The position numbers and the translations under genes were made by a program. Under the pieces are notes generated by a model. That model ran no database searches and was not told where the DNA came from. It was given only the letters and a program-made list of their open reading frames with translations. Below, in pieces: positions 54,373 to 63,342 of a stretch of DNA of 64,000 nt; position 1 is the first letter of the stretch, and each line of letters begins with the position of its first letter. Origin of the DNA: JAZDGX01 sp964482205 (GTDB lineage: Bacteria > Eisenbacteria > RBG-16-71-46 > CAIMUX01 > WJJG01); assembly GCA_964482205.1 (NCBI GenBank), contig CAYZWI010000015.1, positions 23,473 through 87,472 on the forward strand, in the 5' to 3' direction.

Positions 54373-55363
54373 TCTCGCGCTCGCCGCGGCGACGGTCCCC
54401 CTGCTCGTCGAAGGTTGTTCGGACGACGATCCGTCGCGGCCGGTGAGGCCGACTCCGAATGCGACCATCGAGAACATCTGGCCGAATGCCGACAGCCTGG
54501 AGTGGACCTATGCCTATCGCGAGGCGGCGGCCGATTCCTTTGGCATTCCGGATACGCTGCTCTACCCGACTCCCGAACAGGTTCCTCCCGCGCCTTCCCT
54601 GGACGAGGTCATCCCGTTCCTCGTGCGGAGGGCCATGCCCGATTCGGGCAGACGGCAGAGCGGCGTCGTTCGGCTGAGATTCGAAGGAATGGAGACGACG
54701 ACATCCGGCGTGGTGGCGCAACACCTCGCCCAGACGCGCTTCGGTCCGCCGGAAGTCCCGGCCGCCGCCCTTTCGCGCGCGCGTTTCGATGATGCGTTCC
54801 TGCGACGCCTCTGGCTCCTGCGTCCCGACCTGAGAGAGAAGATCCGCGACCGCCGGAAGGCGATTTCGGAGAGCCGGGAAGAGGAGGAATGGCTGGGCAG
54901 TCCCCTCTTCCTTCGCGACGCGGCTTTCGAGAAAACGGACGAGTACATCGGAGCGTACGGCGATCTGAATCGACAGCTGTCCTGGCTCTTCCTCGAGGCG
55001 GACTTGACCGCGGGCCACGCCTTCACGTTTCAGCTGGTTCCCGATCTGGCGGACAATGTCTTCCTTCACGCACAGATCGTGTCGAACGGCGAGGATTTCC
55101 GCACGGGCTTCGGGACCTTCGCCAAAACGGTTCGCTGCGCCTACCTCGTCGACTACGGGGCCTCTGGCCTGTTCACGCCCGAGGGCGGCGAGTTGGGCTA
55201 CTTCGGGACTCATGATTCGGGAATCGTCGTCTACGCTCCCATGGTCGGACCCATCTACGACTACGAGGTCCATCTGGCATTCAATGGCCTGCCCGAAGAG
55301 GAAGCGTACGCATTTCTCGAGCAGAAGCTGATCGGTTCAAATGTCCCGTGGTTGAGCGATTGA
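54356..55363 (+). CDS. Lipoprotein whose start codon lies in transposase DNA
   Basis: 335 residues. The start at 54356 gives a signal peptide (MVLALALALAAATVPLLVEGC) with a non-classical lipobox VEG-C21. The first six or so codons overlap the truncated transposase in a different frame. The mature protein (YAYREAAADSFGIPDTLLYPT, VRRAMPDSGRRQSGVVRLRFEGMETTTSG, LFLEADLTAGHAFTFQLVPDLADNVFLHAQIV) is full-length looking and ends in an acidic tail. I do not recognise the family; it resembles uncharacterised lipoproteins of this kind of genome. There is no SD before 54356, so expression after the insertion is doubtful. Confidence 0.65.
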   Translation: MVLALALALAAATVPLLVEGCSDDDPSRPVRPTPNATIENIWPNADSLEWTYAYREAAADSFGIPDTLLYPTPEQVPPAPSLDEVIPFLVRRAMPDSGRRQSGVVRLRFEGMETTTSGVVAQHLAQTRFGPPEVPAAALSRARFDDAFLRRLWLLRPDLREKIRDRRKAISESREEEEWLGSPLFLRDAAFEKTDEYIGAYGDLNRQLSWLFLEADLTAGHAFTFQLVPDLADNVFLHAQIVSNGEDFRTGFGTFAKTVRCAYLVDYGASGLFTPEGGELGYFGTHDSGIVVYAPMVGPIYDYEVHLAFNGLPEEEAYAFLEQKLIGSNVPWLSD

Positions 55364-55560
55364 GGAGTGCATCCGCCTCGCAGCATCTTTATAAAGTCCC
55401 AGCCGCACTCCCGGCACGAAGCGGGGCATAGCCGGGCAAGAAGACGGGCGTACGCGGCCGGGATCCCTACTCATGAATGGTCCTCTTGACGGGGAAGCCC
55501 ACGTGACATTTTCGGGACCCACAACGGATGAGGTCTTCGGTACGGACAAAGAGCAACGGG

Positions 55561-56586
55561 TCAAGGCGTAATGGTCCTGCAGGCGCGGAAGCCGACATCA
55601 TTGTCGCGACCGGGCGGGCTGTCGTAGTCCCGCCCCGCGCATCGCAGGGCGTCGCCGCCGTAACAGTCCCAAGAGCCCCCGCGAAGAACGCGGTACAATC
55701 CGCTTGTCGGGCCCGGGGGATCCGTCACCGGACTTGTCTCCAATCCGCATTCCCACCAGTCGTTGCACCATTCCCACACATTCCCCGGCATGTCCGAGAG
55801 CCCTAACGCCGCCGGCGCGTCGGGATAGCTCCCCACTGGAGATGTCCAGCCCACGCAGTAGTATCGGTTGTAGAAGTTCGCCCGACCGCAGTCTGGAGTC
55901 CCGTCCCCCCATGGGTAGATCCGCTCGTCGTCCCATTGCGCCGCGTACTCCCACTCCGCATCCGTCGGTAGGCGATATCCCTCAGCCCCGTATGGGTCGC
56001 CCCCATTGCACTGCCAGGTCGAGTGGTTGTAGGCGCGCGGCAGCCCCCCCCGCAGACTCAGCCAGTCGCAGTACGCTGCCGCCCCGTACCAGGTGACCTC
56101 TATCACCGGATGGCCCGGGTTGATCCCGTGGCCGGCATCGCGCAGCGTGAACACCCCACCGCTGAAGGCGATCTCGCAGCTCCCATCCAGGTCCAGCAGC
56201 TCCTCAGCACTTCCATCCAGATTGTCCTGCACGGAGGTCGTCGTGGCCGTGACGTATTCGTGGTCGTACGCCCACTGCACCGCCTCAAGATACTCCAGGT
56301 TCGTCACCTCGTGTTCACCCAGATGGAAGGCCCGCGTCAGGGTCACCTCGTGCTCATCGGTCCCGCAGTAGGCTGCTCCGTCGCCCATGGTGAAGACCCC
56401 GGCCAGGACCGCCACCATCCCCGGTACGCTGAGCGTGTCATTGCTGAACGTCAGGCTGTCAATGCCCGACACCGGAAAACCCGTGACGTTCGTCCCCTGG
56501 TGAACCCACATCTTCCACTCGCCATGGCTCGCACCAACGCCAAGAACCAGCACAAGCCCCATCACCATCATGATGCGCCGTTTCAT
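55561..56586 (-). CDS. Exported FGE-sulfatase-domain (SUMF1-like) protein
   Basis: 341 residues. AAAGGGA precedes the start. The signal peptide is MKRRIMMVMGLVLVLGVGASHG. A short segment follows (WKMWVHQGTNVTGFPVSGIDSLTF) that also occurs in the product of the upstream gene. The formylglycine-generating-enzyme-like domain has VLAGVFTMGD, HEVTNLEYLEAVQWA, YRLPTDAEWEYAAQWDDERIYPWGD, MPGNVWEWCNDWW, and ends RVLRGGSWDCYG...GRDYDSPPGRDNDVGFRACR. True sulfatase activators keep two catalytic Cys; here the conserved sites are not clearly both present, so it may be a binding or maturase relative. It lies 44 bp downstream of the 56631-57212 gene in the same unit. Confidence 0.9.
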   Translation of the reverse strand: MKRRIMMVMGLVLVLGVGASHGEWKMWVHQGTNVTGFPVSGIDSLTFSNDTLSVPGMVAVLAGVFTMGDGAAYCGTDEHEVTLTRAFHLGEHEVTNLEYLEAVQWAYDHEYVTATTTSVQDNLDGSAEELLDLDGSCEIAFSGGVFTLRDAGHGINPGHPVIEVTWYGAAAYCDWLSLRGGLPRAYNHSTWQCNGGDPYGAEGYRLPTDAEWEYAAQWDDERIYPWGDGTPDCGRANFYNRYYCVGWTSPVGSYPDAPAALGLSDMPGNVWEWCNDWWECGLETSPVTDPPGPTSGLYRVLRGGSWDCYGGDALRCAGRDYDSPPGRDNDVGFRACRTITP

Positions 56587-56630
56587 TGCCTATCCCTTTC
56601 CTATGGATCCTGCCGGTCTCCTCGCATCGG

Positions 56631-57212
56631 TCACGGCAGCAGGATCATCCGGCGGCTCTCCGCGATTCCGGGCGCGGTCAGCTTGTAGAAGTAGACTCCC
56701 CCGGCCATCTTCTTCCCTTCAGCATCGCAGCCATCCCAAGTCACTTCGTGGGCCCCGGCCAAGCGCTCCTCGTCCATGAGCGTGCGGATCAGCCGGCCAT
56801 CCACGCTGTAGATTCCCAGCTCCACTCGACCGACCTGCGCGAGCTCGAAGCCGATCCGTGTCGCGGGGGTGAAGGGATTGGGCCGGTTCTGAAAGAGACG
56901 CATGGCCTTCAGCAGACCAGCGGTATCCTCGGGAGTCTGGATGTCGGAGAAGGCCCAGAGGAACTCGATCCGAATGATGGATGCCAGCGCGTAGCAGTCT
57001 GCACCATCGACCTGCCGTACGAACAACGAGTCGCCCTCGAACACCACTTGATCGATCCCGCTCACGGCATAGATCGCATCCTCGCCTCCGGCCATCCGGA
57101 TAGCCAGCATCGGTTCCACGGCGCTAACCGCCGAGGGCAATGCCAGCCAAGCAAGCAGGACTGCGGGAATCAACGTCAGGGAGAGGAGGCGGGTAGCAGA
57201 CTCTCGGCACAT
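56631..57212 (-). CDS. Secreted protein with GID-type segment and FlgD-type tail
   Basis: 193 residues. AAGGGGG precedes the start. A signal peptide is followed by two short beta units (LAIRMAGGEDAIYAVSGIDQVVFEG and CYALASIIRIEFLWAF). These have the pattern of the T-x-[FY]-x-[VL]-x-x-I-D-x-[IVL]-x-F segments often seen in FCB secreted proteins. The rest is a FlgD-Ig sorting tail (LFQNRPNPFTPATRIGFELA, GRLIRTLMDEERLAGAHEVTWDGCDAEGKK, SRRMILLP). It has almost no passenger, so it could act as an adaptor. It heads a unit with the FGE-like gene 44 bp downstream, behind a TATAAT at 57262-57267. Confidence 0.82.
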   Translation of the reverse strand: MCRESATRLLSLTLIPAVLLAWLALPSAVSAVEPMLAIRMAGGEDAIYAVSGIDQVVFEGDSLFVRQVDGADCYALASIIRIEFLWAFSDIQTPEDTAGLLKAMRLFQNRPNPFTPATRIGFELAQVGRVELGIYSVDGRLIRTLMDEERLAGAHEVTWDGCDAEGKKMAGGVYFYKLTAPGIAESRRMILLP

Positions 57213-57261
57213 ACGAACCCCCTTGCTCTCAAGTCACTTGGGTCGAGGAGTCTCGGCCGGC

Positions 57262-57267
57262 ATTATA
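57262..57267 (-). promoter_or_regulatory. Perfect -10 box of the FGE operon
   Basis: TATAAT on the minus strand, ~50 bp upstream of the start at 57212. No good -35 lies 16-18 bp further upstream, so an activator or an alternative arrangement may be needed. The divergent gene starts at 57604. Confidence 0.5.
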
Positions 57268-57530
57268 GCATGGAACCGCGTGTCTCGCCTCCCATCTCGC
57301 CCGTTGCGGGTCCGGTGCCCCAACTCTGCCGTTCTCCGCGTTCCCCCCTTCGCCGCGCTTGTCCAAACGGCCTTGACGGTCTTATCCAAGAGTGCAAGCG
57401 AGACCGCTTTACACCGGCATGGGCAGGAAGCGCGCGCAGAGGGACGCGGCCACAGTTTCTTGTAGGTATTCAGATTACATCCATGCCGCGGGGAGCTCGC
57501 CCGCGGCTCCCACTGCTGGCACGTGTCGTG

Positions 57531-57550
57531 CCCTGCCTCATGGGGCAGGG
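57531..57550. promoter_or_regulatory. Stem-loop in the leader of the 57604 gene
   Basis: CCCTGCC pairs with GGCAGGG around a 6-nt loop, 54 bp upstream of the start at 57604. There is no T-run. It could be a leader structure or a cryptic terminator; nothing else is evident in 57268-57603. Confidence 0.4.
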
Positions 57551-57603
57551 TGCGAGTGACCGTGGCACTTGCTGAGAGGACACACTTGCAGGAGGAGGAC
57601 GGT

Positions 57604-59874
57604 ATGAAACGCACGATTCCGTTTTTCATGCTTCTGGCGGCTTCGGCTCTCTCCCTTCTGATCAATCCTTCACCGGCAGCAGCCCAAGCTGAGCTGGCCA
57701 TCTACGAAGAAGACTTCGATGACGGCCCGTCGGGTTGGGTCCCGCTCGATCTGACCGAGAAACCCATCTACTGGCATTCTGACGCGTGGTTCGGCGCATC
57801 GGTCGCTTGGTGCGGAACCGACGATCCTACGCTCGTTGCCTCTCCCGGCTACGGTAACAACTGGCTGCAAGATCTTGCGAAAAGCTTCGCCATTCCCGAG
57901 TCGGACCCGACCTTGCGCTTCAACATCCAGTTCGACAGCGAACCCGGATACGACATGACATTGCTACAGATGTCTCTCGATGGCGGCGCGAGCTGGATCG
58001 ATCTCGATTGCTACTTCGGGAATTCGGAGGGCTTTCAGGAGCGTGCGATCGATTTGTCCTACTTTGTCGGCCAGGAGGCCACGATCCGTTTCCGCTTCTT
58101 GTCCGACGGCTCCTGGAGCGACGAAGACGGCGCATACCCCACGGACGGAGCGTGCCGCCTGGATTGGGTGAGACTCGGGGATGGGCCGGTGGATGAGTTC
58201 GACGCTGGCCTCGACGGGTGGATCGCGTCCACGCATGCGGTGGGAGGAGGCCCGTATCGGCTGCAGGCCGGCCTGGGCGGCAATCCCACGCTCGCGTGGA
58301 CCGCGTACGATCTCGATGGCCCATATGCGGGCCAGTTCCCGTGGACTCCGGAAGAGGATGCCGCCATCAACCGCAGAGTGAATCTGTGCATCGAATCGCC
58401 CAGGATCTCCGTTCCCGCCGATCCCGAGCACTGCTTCCTCGAGTTCGATGTCTTTCGCGAGCTGCCCATTGATGCATGGGTCTTCTACGACTTCCAGGTC
58501 GCCTGCCCGGCGCCCGAAGACGGCGGAAGCTGGAACACCGACGCTTACGTCCGCTATGGGCTCAGGAACCCTCCAGACTGGTGGACCCTTCGCATCGACC
58601 TCACGAATGTGCAGTTCGTGGACGAATACAATCAGTTGTACTATGGCAGCCTCATCACCCCTGGCGCCACGTCCATGAAGATCCGTCTCGTCGGTTTTGA
58701 ATACGAGGCACCCTCCCAGGGCTGGCATCCGCCCGGGCCCTTCTTCGACAACGTGCGCGTGCTGGTCCCCAGCGGAGGCCCGGGCACGCTCGCGGGCACC
58801 GTACGTGCTGACTGTCCGACGCCGGAGACGCCCCTCTTTGGCGTGAGTCTCTCGGTGTACGATGGGAACGGTGCGCAAGCCGCGGCCCTGGTGACCGACG
58901 CCAACGGCGGATTCGCGACGGAGTTGCCCGCCGGCACGTACACGCTTTCGCTGGTCACACCCCTAGGCTACCTGGCGAGTCCCGGCGAATACACAGTCGC
59001 CCTGACCCCTGGAAACACGACCACGCAGGATTTCTCGCTCACCTGCATGGATGTCGAAAGCACCCCGAGGTCGATCGGTTACTGGAAGCACGAGGTGAGT
59101 GAAGCGACGGGCGGGGCGGGCCGCGGACAAGGGAGCCGCTTGAAGCCGTCGAAAGGCGGCTCGGGTGATGGTGCCGACATGTCCTCGCCGCTGTGCGGCT
59201 ACCTGGACTTGATCGAGAGCCACTTCAACGACAACGCGGTCAATGCCGTCGTCGTCTACCAACCGCCCGAGTCAGGATTGTGCACGGACAAGCTCGCTGA
59301 GGCTGCCGCCCTGCTGAACCTGCACGGCAGCCAGGAGATGATCGAGCGAGCACGCCAGCAGCTCATGGCCCTGCTCCTCAATGCGGCCGCCGGATACATT
59401 CACTTGTCCGAGGTCATCAGCGAGGATGGAGCGAACGTGTCGCAGGCGATCACCTGGTGCGACCGATTGATCGACGACCCGGCGGGAGACCACGAATTGG
59501 CCAAGACCATCGCCGATCTGATCAACAACGGGCAGACGGTGCCGGCCGGCCTGATTCCCGTCGACACCGACAACATCGCCTACCGCAGCCCGACCGCGCG
59601 GCCGGTGGTGCATCTGGCAAAGCCGATGAACCCCTTCGTTCCCGGCACGCCGATTCGCTTCACGCTCCCCGAGGAGTGTCCGTACCGACTTGCGATTCAC
59701 GATCTCGCCGGGCGCCTCGTGATGTCTTGCGACGGCACAGGCCGGCGAGGGGACAATGAAGTACTGTGGAACGGAGCGAGCCGGACGGGCAACGAGGTGA
59801 TTCCTGGCGCCTACTTCCTCTCGCTCGAGGCGGACGGCCGGCGCGAAGCGACGAAACTGGTGATTCTCCGCTAG
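57604..59874 (+). CDS. Large secreted multidomain protein with carboxypeptidase-regulatory-like domain and FlgD-type tail
   Basis: 756 residues. AGGAGGAGG precedes the start. The signal peptide is MKRTIPFFMLLAASALSLLINPSPAAA. Two jelly-roll-like regions (~30-200 and ~205-400; EEDFDDGPSGWVPLDL, FDAGLDGWIASTHAVGGG, FFDNVRVLVPSGG) resemble carbohydrate- or MAM-like domains. A carboxypeptidase regulatory-like/SdrD-type beta domain follows (GTLAGTVRADCPTPETPLFGVSLSVYDG, ELPAGTYTLSLVTPLGY). A helical segment (~510-680; SIGYWKHEV, ITWCDRLIDD) has no clear homolog to me. A FlgD-Ig sorting tail closes it (MNPFVPGTPIRFTLPEE, GRLVMSCDGTGRRGDNEVLWNGASR, TKLVILR). It probably sits on the surface. It stands alone. 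Confidence 0.85.
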   Translation: MKRTIPFFMLLAASALSLLINPSPAAAQAELAIYEEDFDDGPSGWVPLDLTEKPIYWHSDAWFGASVAWCGTDDPTLVASPGYGNNWLQDLAKSFAIPESDPTLRFNIQFDSEPGYDMTLLQMSLDGGASWIDLDCYFGNSEGFQERAIDLSYFVGQEATIRFRFLSDGSWSDEDGAYPTDGACRLDWVRLGDGPVDEFDAGLDGWIASTHAVGGGPYRLQAGLGGNPTLAWTAYDLDGPYAGQFPWTPEEDAAINRRVNLCIESPRISVPADPEHCFLEFDVFRELPIDAWVFYDFQVACPAPEDGGSWNTDAYVRYGLRNPPDWWTLRIDLTNVQFVDEYNQLYYGSLITPGATSMKIRLVGFEYEAPSQGWHPPGPFFDNVRVLVPSGGPGTLAGTVRADCPTPETPLFGVSLSVYDGNGAQAAALVTDANGGFATELPAGTYTLSLVTPLGYLASPGEYTVALTPGNTTTQDFSLTCMDVESTPRSIGYWKHEVSEATGGAGRGQGSRLKPSKGGSGDGADMSSPLCGYLDLIESHFNDNAVNAVVVYQPPESGLCTDKLAEAAALLNLHGSQEMIERARQQLMALLLNAAAGYIHLSEVISEDGANVSQAITWCDRLIDDPAGDHELAKTIADLINNGQTVPAGLIPVDTDNIAYRSPTARPVVHLAKPMNPFVPGTPIRFTLPEECPYRLAIHDLAGRLVMSCDGTGRRGDNEVLWNGASRTGNEVIPGAYFLSLEADGRREATKLVILR

Positions 59875-59906
59875 ACCTGCACCTCCACACGCTCTCTGAC
59901 AACGGG

Positions 59907-59928
59907 GGGGCCGCCCGGGCGCGGCCCC
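59907..59928. terminator. GC-rich hairpin, possible terminator
   Basis: GGGGCCGC / GCGGCCCC stem with a CCGGGC loop, 33 bp after the stop at 59874. There is no clear T-run, so an intrinsic terminator is only likely in this position between convergent genes. Confidence 0.5.
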
Positions 59929-60008
59929 TCGTGATACCAGCGCAGACGGACAGTGGACTGCGCGGCAGATCATCCAAGCATTCCGGTGGGACTCCGCACC
60001 TCGGTCCT

Positions 60009-61109
60009 TCACTGATCGTAGACGACGACTCCTCGCTCACGCAGGGCGGGGACTTGCTCGTTGATGGCAGTAGGGGAAAGCGGATTGCGTGCCAGCCAGA
60101 TGCGGTCGCCCGCGCCGAAGTCGGTGTTGACGACGAGGGGCGCGAGATCCGTGATGAGATTGCCCGCGAGATCGAGGTCGGCCAGGTATTTCATGGTGGT
60201 CAGTGGCCCGAGATTCGAGATCCGGTTGTCCGACAAGAAGAGGTGATTCAGCCTCCAGCAGTCCGCGACGGCGGCGATGTCGGTGATATCGTTGCGGTCC
60301 AGCCAGAGAAAGTTCAGCATTTCCATCCGCTGCAGCGCGCCGATCGTCTGGATGGCGTTGTCACTCAAGTTCAGGTTCATCATGCTCGTCAGATTCGAGA
60401 GTGGCCCAAGGTCGGAAACCAGATTGCCGGAAGCGTCCAGATCCGAAAGCTGCCCGAGGCTGGCGAGCGGACCCAGGTCGCTGAAGGCGTTACCCTGCAA
60501 GTTCAGCCGGTGCAGCGAGACGCAATACTGGATCCCCTCGAGACTGTGGATCCCCCGTTGGGCCGCGTCGATCTCGTTCACGGTGAGCAGATCGGCGGGC
60601 ATGAGATCGCCCTCCGGCTTCTGGACGACCGCGCGGACCACCGCTTCGAGGGCCGAATCCGCAAAGACGACGGCCGTCTCCGGAGGCACGACCGCGGCCG
60701 GCGAGTTGGAAATCGCGGACCAGATTCCTGATTGGCTGCACGCCCGCATCGCGAAGTAGACGACCGTGTCCGGCGGAGCGCCGGTGAGCACCATGCTCTG
60801 CGGCAACCCGGCATAGCCGGGCGTGGGCTCGCCCTCGATCGCGAGCGCAGCGGCCCAGTTCGAAACGTCGATGGAGTCTGCTGAGCAGCGCAGATCATAG
60901 GAGGCCGCCACCGATGATCCGCCGCCTCCACTGGGGGCTGTCCACAAGAGCGTCACGCTGGCGGAAGTGGCCTGTGTCACGGTCAAGTCCGTAATCCGGC
61001 TGGGAGGAGTATTCTCCTCGCCATCCACGACGCCGTCCCCACCCCCTTTGGAGCAGGAAGAAGCGCAAAGCAGCAGAACAGATAGAAGGGCGAAGAACGA
61101 GCGCTGCAT
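60009..61109 (-). CDS. Lipoprotein with FN3 domain and internalin-type leucine-rich repeats
   Basis: 366 residues. The start at 61109 has GGAGG upstream and a lipobox-like CASS-C19. Residues ~35-150 are a fibronectin type III-like domain (PPSRITDLTVTQATSASVTLLWTAP, DTVVYFAMRACSQSGIWSAISN). Residues ~160-350 carry about eight LRRs of the internalin kind (LHRLNLQGNAFSDLGPLASLGQLSDLDASGNLVSDLGPL, LNHLFLSDNRISNLGPLTTMKYLADLDLAGNLITDLAPL). Internalin-type LRRs bind proteins outside the cell. An IS3-type transposase scrap lies just upstream (61136-61180), so part of the promoter may be foreign. It converges with the large secreted protein gene. Confidence 0.88.
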   Translation of the reverse strand: MQRSFFALLSVLLLCASSCSKGGGDGVVDGEENTPPSRITDLTVTQATSASVTLLWTAPSGGGGSSVAASYDLRCSADSIDVSNWAAALAIEGEPTPGYAGLPQSMVLTGAPPDTVVYFAMRACSQSGIWSAISNSPAAVVPPETAVVFADSALEAVVRAVVQKPEGDLMPADLLTVNEIDAAQRGIHSLEGIQYCVSLHRLNLQGNAFSDLGPLASLGQLSDLDASGNLVSDLGPLSNLTSMMNLNLSDNAIQTIGALQRMEMLNFLWLDRNDITDIAAVADCWRLNHLFLSDNRISNLGPLTTMKYLADLDLAGNLITDLAPLVVNTDFGAGDRIWLARNPLSPTAINEQVPALRERGVVVYDQ

Positions 61110-61135
61110 GGCGGCCTCCGGCATGGTTGCGATAG

Positions 61136-61180
61136 GCGCATGGCGGCAATCTGGGTCTCTGTGAACCGGGACTTCTTCAT
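61136..61180 (-). mobile_element. Remnant of an IS3-family OrfA
   Basis: Fifteen codons read MKKSRFTETQIAAMR, matching the conserved start of IS3/IS911-type OrfA transposases. The frame then continues without transposase similarity into the leader of the LRR lipoprotein. No terminal inverted repeats or OrfB are seen. Confidence 0.7.
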
Positions 61181-61263
61181 GAGAGCCCACTGGCCGGAAA
61201 TCCCGCCAGAAAGCTCTGCTCACTGCTGGTCCTCTTTGAAGGGGAGCTTGCGACACTTCGGCT

Positions 61264-61656
61264 TCACATCTGCTTCTCCTGCTCGGTCGTCAGGTCGGGA
61301 ATCTCTTCAAGGCTGCCGATCGTGAAAGGGCCGCATCCCTTGAATGGCGAGTAAGCATTCCAGAGATTGTCGAACGGGTAGGTGAAGTGGAATGGGTCGA
61401 TTGATGACAGGTCGTTGGCGACCAGAAAGCAGTAGGGACTGAAAGGAATGCCTAATCTCGCGCACTCTTCTTGGCAGACCCTGACGCCGCGACGGCTGAG
61501 CTCTCTTGATCGTTCTCTTTCTGGGGCGTCGAGCCTCGGGAACACGAGTTCTTTGGCCTCCTCCTCGGTGCAGACGAGCCAGAAAGCCGTCTGGGGGGAG
61601 CCACCCCATCCCCTGCGCCTAAAGTCGCACTCGGGCCAGTAAGCCGTTACGTGCAT
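61264..61656 (-). CDS. Small protein of unknown function
   Basis: 130 residues with no signal peptide. It starts at 61656 behind AACAGGA. It contains aromatic- and Cys-containing segments (YWPECDFRRRGWGGSPQTAFWLVCTEEEAKEL, RSRELSRRGVRVCQEECARLGIPFSPY, FHFTYPFDNLWNAYSPFKGCGPF) and an acidic Gln/Glu tail. I recognise no family. Its isolated position between IS debris and the 260-bp repeat copy suggests accessory DNA; a link to the neighbouring ATPase is possible but unsupported. Confidence 0.5.
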   Translation of the reverse strand: MHVTAYWPECDFRRRGWGGSPQTAFWLVCTEEEAKELVFPRLDAPERERSRELSRRGVRVCQEECARLGIPFSPYCFLVANDLSSIDPFHFTYPFDNLWNAYSPFKGCGPFTIGSLEEIPDLTTEQEKQM

Positions 61657-61854
61657 TCCTGTTGATCCGCCATAGCCCGACCCATTCCTTCATGCGATCG
61701 GGCAGGAGGCATCTCCCGCTGGGTCACCAATGGAAGCGAGCCTCCCGCGGAACCCGGCTCGCAGTTATCACAACTGGAAGCGTGTGCCGTCTACGGTACT
61801 CCCCCGACAGGACGCCGTCACCCGTCAGTTCGTAGACGGTTCACGTCGCCCCCC

Positions 61855-62114
61855 CCGAGCGAGAACGGCCTGTTAACCACTCTCTCCTGGAGAACGGAGA
61901 ACGCGGAGAATCCGAGGCCATTTGAGGCGCGATCGGCGCAGAGCGGGCACCAGCGAGTCGGCAGAGATCGCGATCAGAGAACGGGGCCGACAACCACGCT
62001 CCCGCAAATCTCTCGGTCGGTGCGGGGCATGGCGAGGCCCCGGCCGATCTCTCAGCCAGGGCCTTGCGTCAACCAAACGAGGTGCCTCAGTTTGAGGCGG
62101 CTCATGTCAGCTCC
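61855..62114. repeat. 260-bp direct repeat, copy A
   Basis: Aligns without gaps to 63739-63998 at about 91% by eye. The body contains TTCTCCG-type short repeats (minus strand) and ends in a stem-loop around GGTGCCTC...GAGGCGG. It lies just after the stop of the ATPase gene. No ORF in it is credible. Confidence 0.85.
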
Positions 62115-62128
62115 GTGAGAGAGACAGT

Positions 62129-63331
62129 CTAGGAACCGTTCTCCGCTTTTGGAGCTCGTCGACTCCTTCCTCTTCTTCGAGGAAGGAGGATCGCCGGATT
62201 GTTCTCAGCCAGCGAGGCGAGCGGCACGGCGCGAACTCGGTCAGCCAGGTCGTAGACCTCGTCCCCCGGGTAGAGGATCGTGAGCTGATCCAACCCCAAG
62301 TCGGCGACCGCAATGCGCATCGAAGGAGTCAGCCGGGGAGCATCTTGCCGCTTCGCCTCGACGCCTATCCGGCGGCCTTGGCACATGAGCAGCAGATCGA
62401 GCTCGGCGCCCGTGTGCGTAGCCCAGAAGTACGCTTCACTGGGCTTCGTGACCCTCAGGACCTCCTCGATCGCGTAGCCTTCCCATGAAGAACCGCTCTT
62501 GGGATGGGACAACAGGTCCTTCTCGGTGGCGATTCCCAGCAACTGGTGCAACAGGCCGCTGTCGCGGATATAGACCTTCGGCGACTTGACCTGCCGCTTC
62601 TTGAGATTCTCATGCCAGGGCTGAAGCTGGCGGACAATGAACAGATCGCTCAGCAAGTCAAGATACCGCCGGACGGTGGGTTGGGTCAGGCCCAGGGACC
62701 GTGCAGGCTCCGCCGCGTTCCAAATACCTCCGTGGTAGTGCGCGAGCATCGTCCAGAAGCGCAGCATCGTCGTGGCGGGGACACTGATGCCAAGCTGGGG
62801 GAGGTCGCGCTCCAAGAATGTCTGCGTGAACTGATTCCGCCAGTGGATGCTGTCGCTCTCGGAGCGGGCCAGGTAGGACAGCGGGAAGCCTCCCCTCCGC
62901 CAATGCCGCGCCAAGGCTCCCGCCCCGAGCTCGGCCAATCCGAATCCTGTCATCGCAATCGTCTCGATCCGTCCCGCGAGGGATTCAGAGGATTGACGGA
63001 GGAGCCCCGGCGAAGCGCTGCCAAGAATCAGGAAGCGCGCCTGGAGAGGCCGGCGGTCCGCCAGCACGCGCAGGATGGGGAAAAGATCCGGACGCCGCTG
63101 CACTTCGTCGATCGCCACGATTCCTCGCAGGGGCGCCAGCGCCGTCATCGGTTCCGCGAGTCGAGCGAGACTCGCCGGGTTCTCCAAGTCAAAGTACCGC
63201 GGCGACGCCGGGGGGACGATTTGCCTCGCGACGGTTGTCTTTCCCGACTGCCGCGGCCCAACCAGCGCCACGACGCGACTGCGCTTCAGCGCCGCGCGGA
63301 TTTCAGCCAAGAGTCGCGGACGATCTACCAT
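62129..63331 (-). CDS. AAA-family ATPase with DUF4143 C-terminal domain
   Basis: 400 residues. The start at 63331 (MVDRPRLLAEIRAALKR) is the one nearest the family N-terminus. Walker A is VGPRQSGKTTVAR (residues ~24-36), and Walker B is in GIVAIDEVQRRPDLFPIL. FLILGSASPGLLRQSSESLAGR is the sensor region. The DUF4143 part follows (TQPTVRRYLDLLSDLFIVRQLQPWHENLKKR, VYIRDSGLLHQLL, GYAIEEVLRVTKPSEAYFWATHTGAELDLL, with the nuclease-like E-x-D-x-L pattern). Such proteins are widespread in accessory regions, and their role is unsettled. It is flanked by the two copies of a 260-bp repeat, and a perfect inverted repeat lies before it. Confidence 0.93.
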   Translation of the reverse strand: MVDRPRLLAEIRAALKRSRVVALVGPRQSGKTTVARQIVPPASPRYFDLENPASLARLAEPMTALAPLRGIVAIDEVQRRPDLFPILRVLADRRPLQARFLILGSASPGLLRQSSESLAGRIETIAMTGFGLAELGAGALARHWRRGGFPLSYLARSESDSIHWRNQFTQTFLERDLPQLGISVPATTMLRFWTMLAHYHGGIWNAAEPARSLGLTQPTVRRYLDLLSDLFIVRQLQPWHENLKKRQVKSPKVYIRDSGLLHQLLGIATEKDLLSHPKSGSSWEGYAIEEVLRVTKPSEAYFWATHTGAELDLLLMCQGRRIGVEAKRQDAPRLTPSMRIAVADLGLDQLTILYPGDEVYDLADRVRAVPLASLAENNPAILLPRRRGRSRRAPKAENGS

Positions 63332-63342
63332 GGACTCACCAT

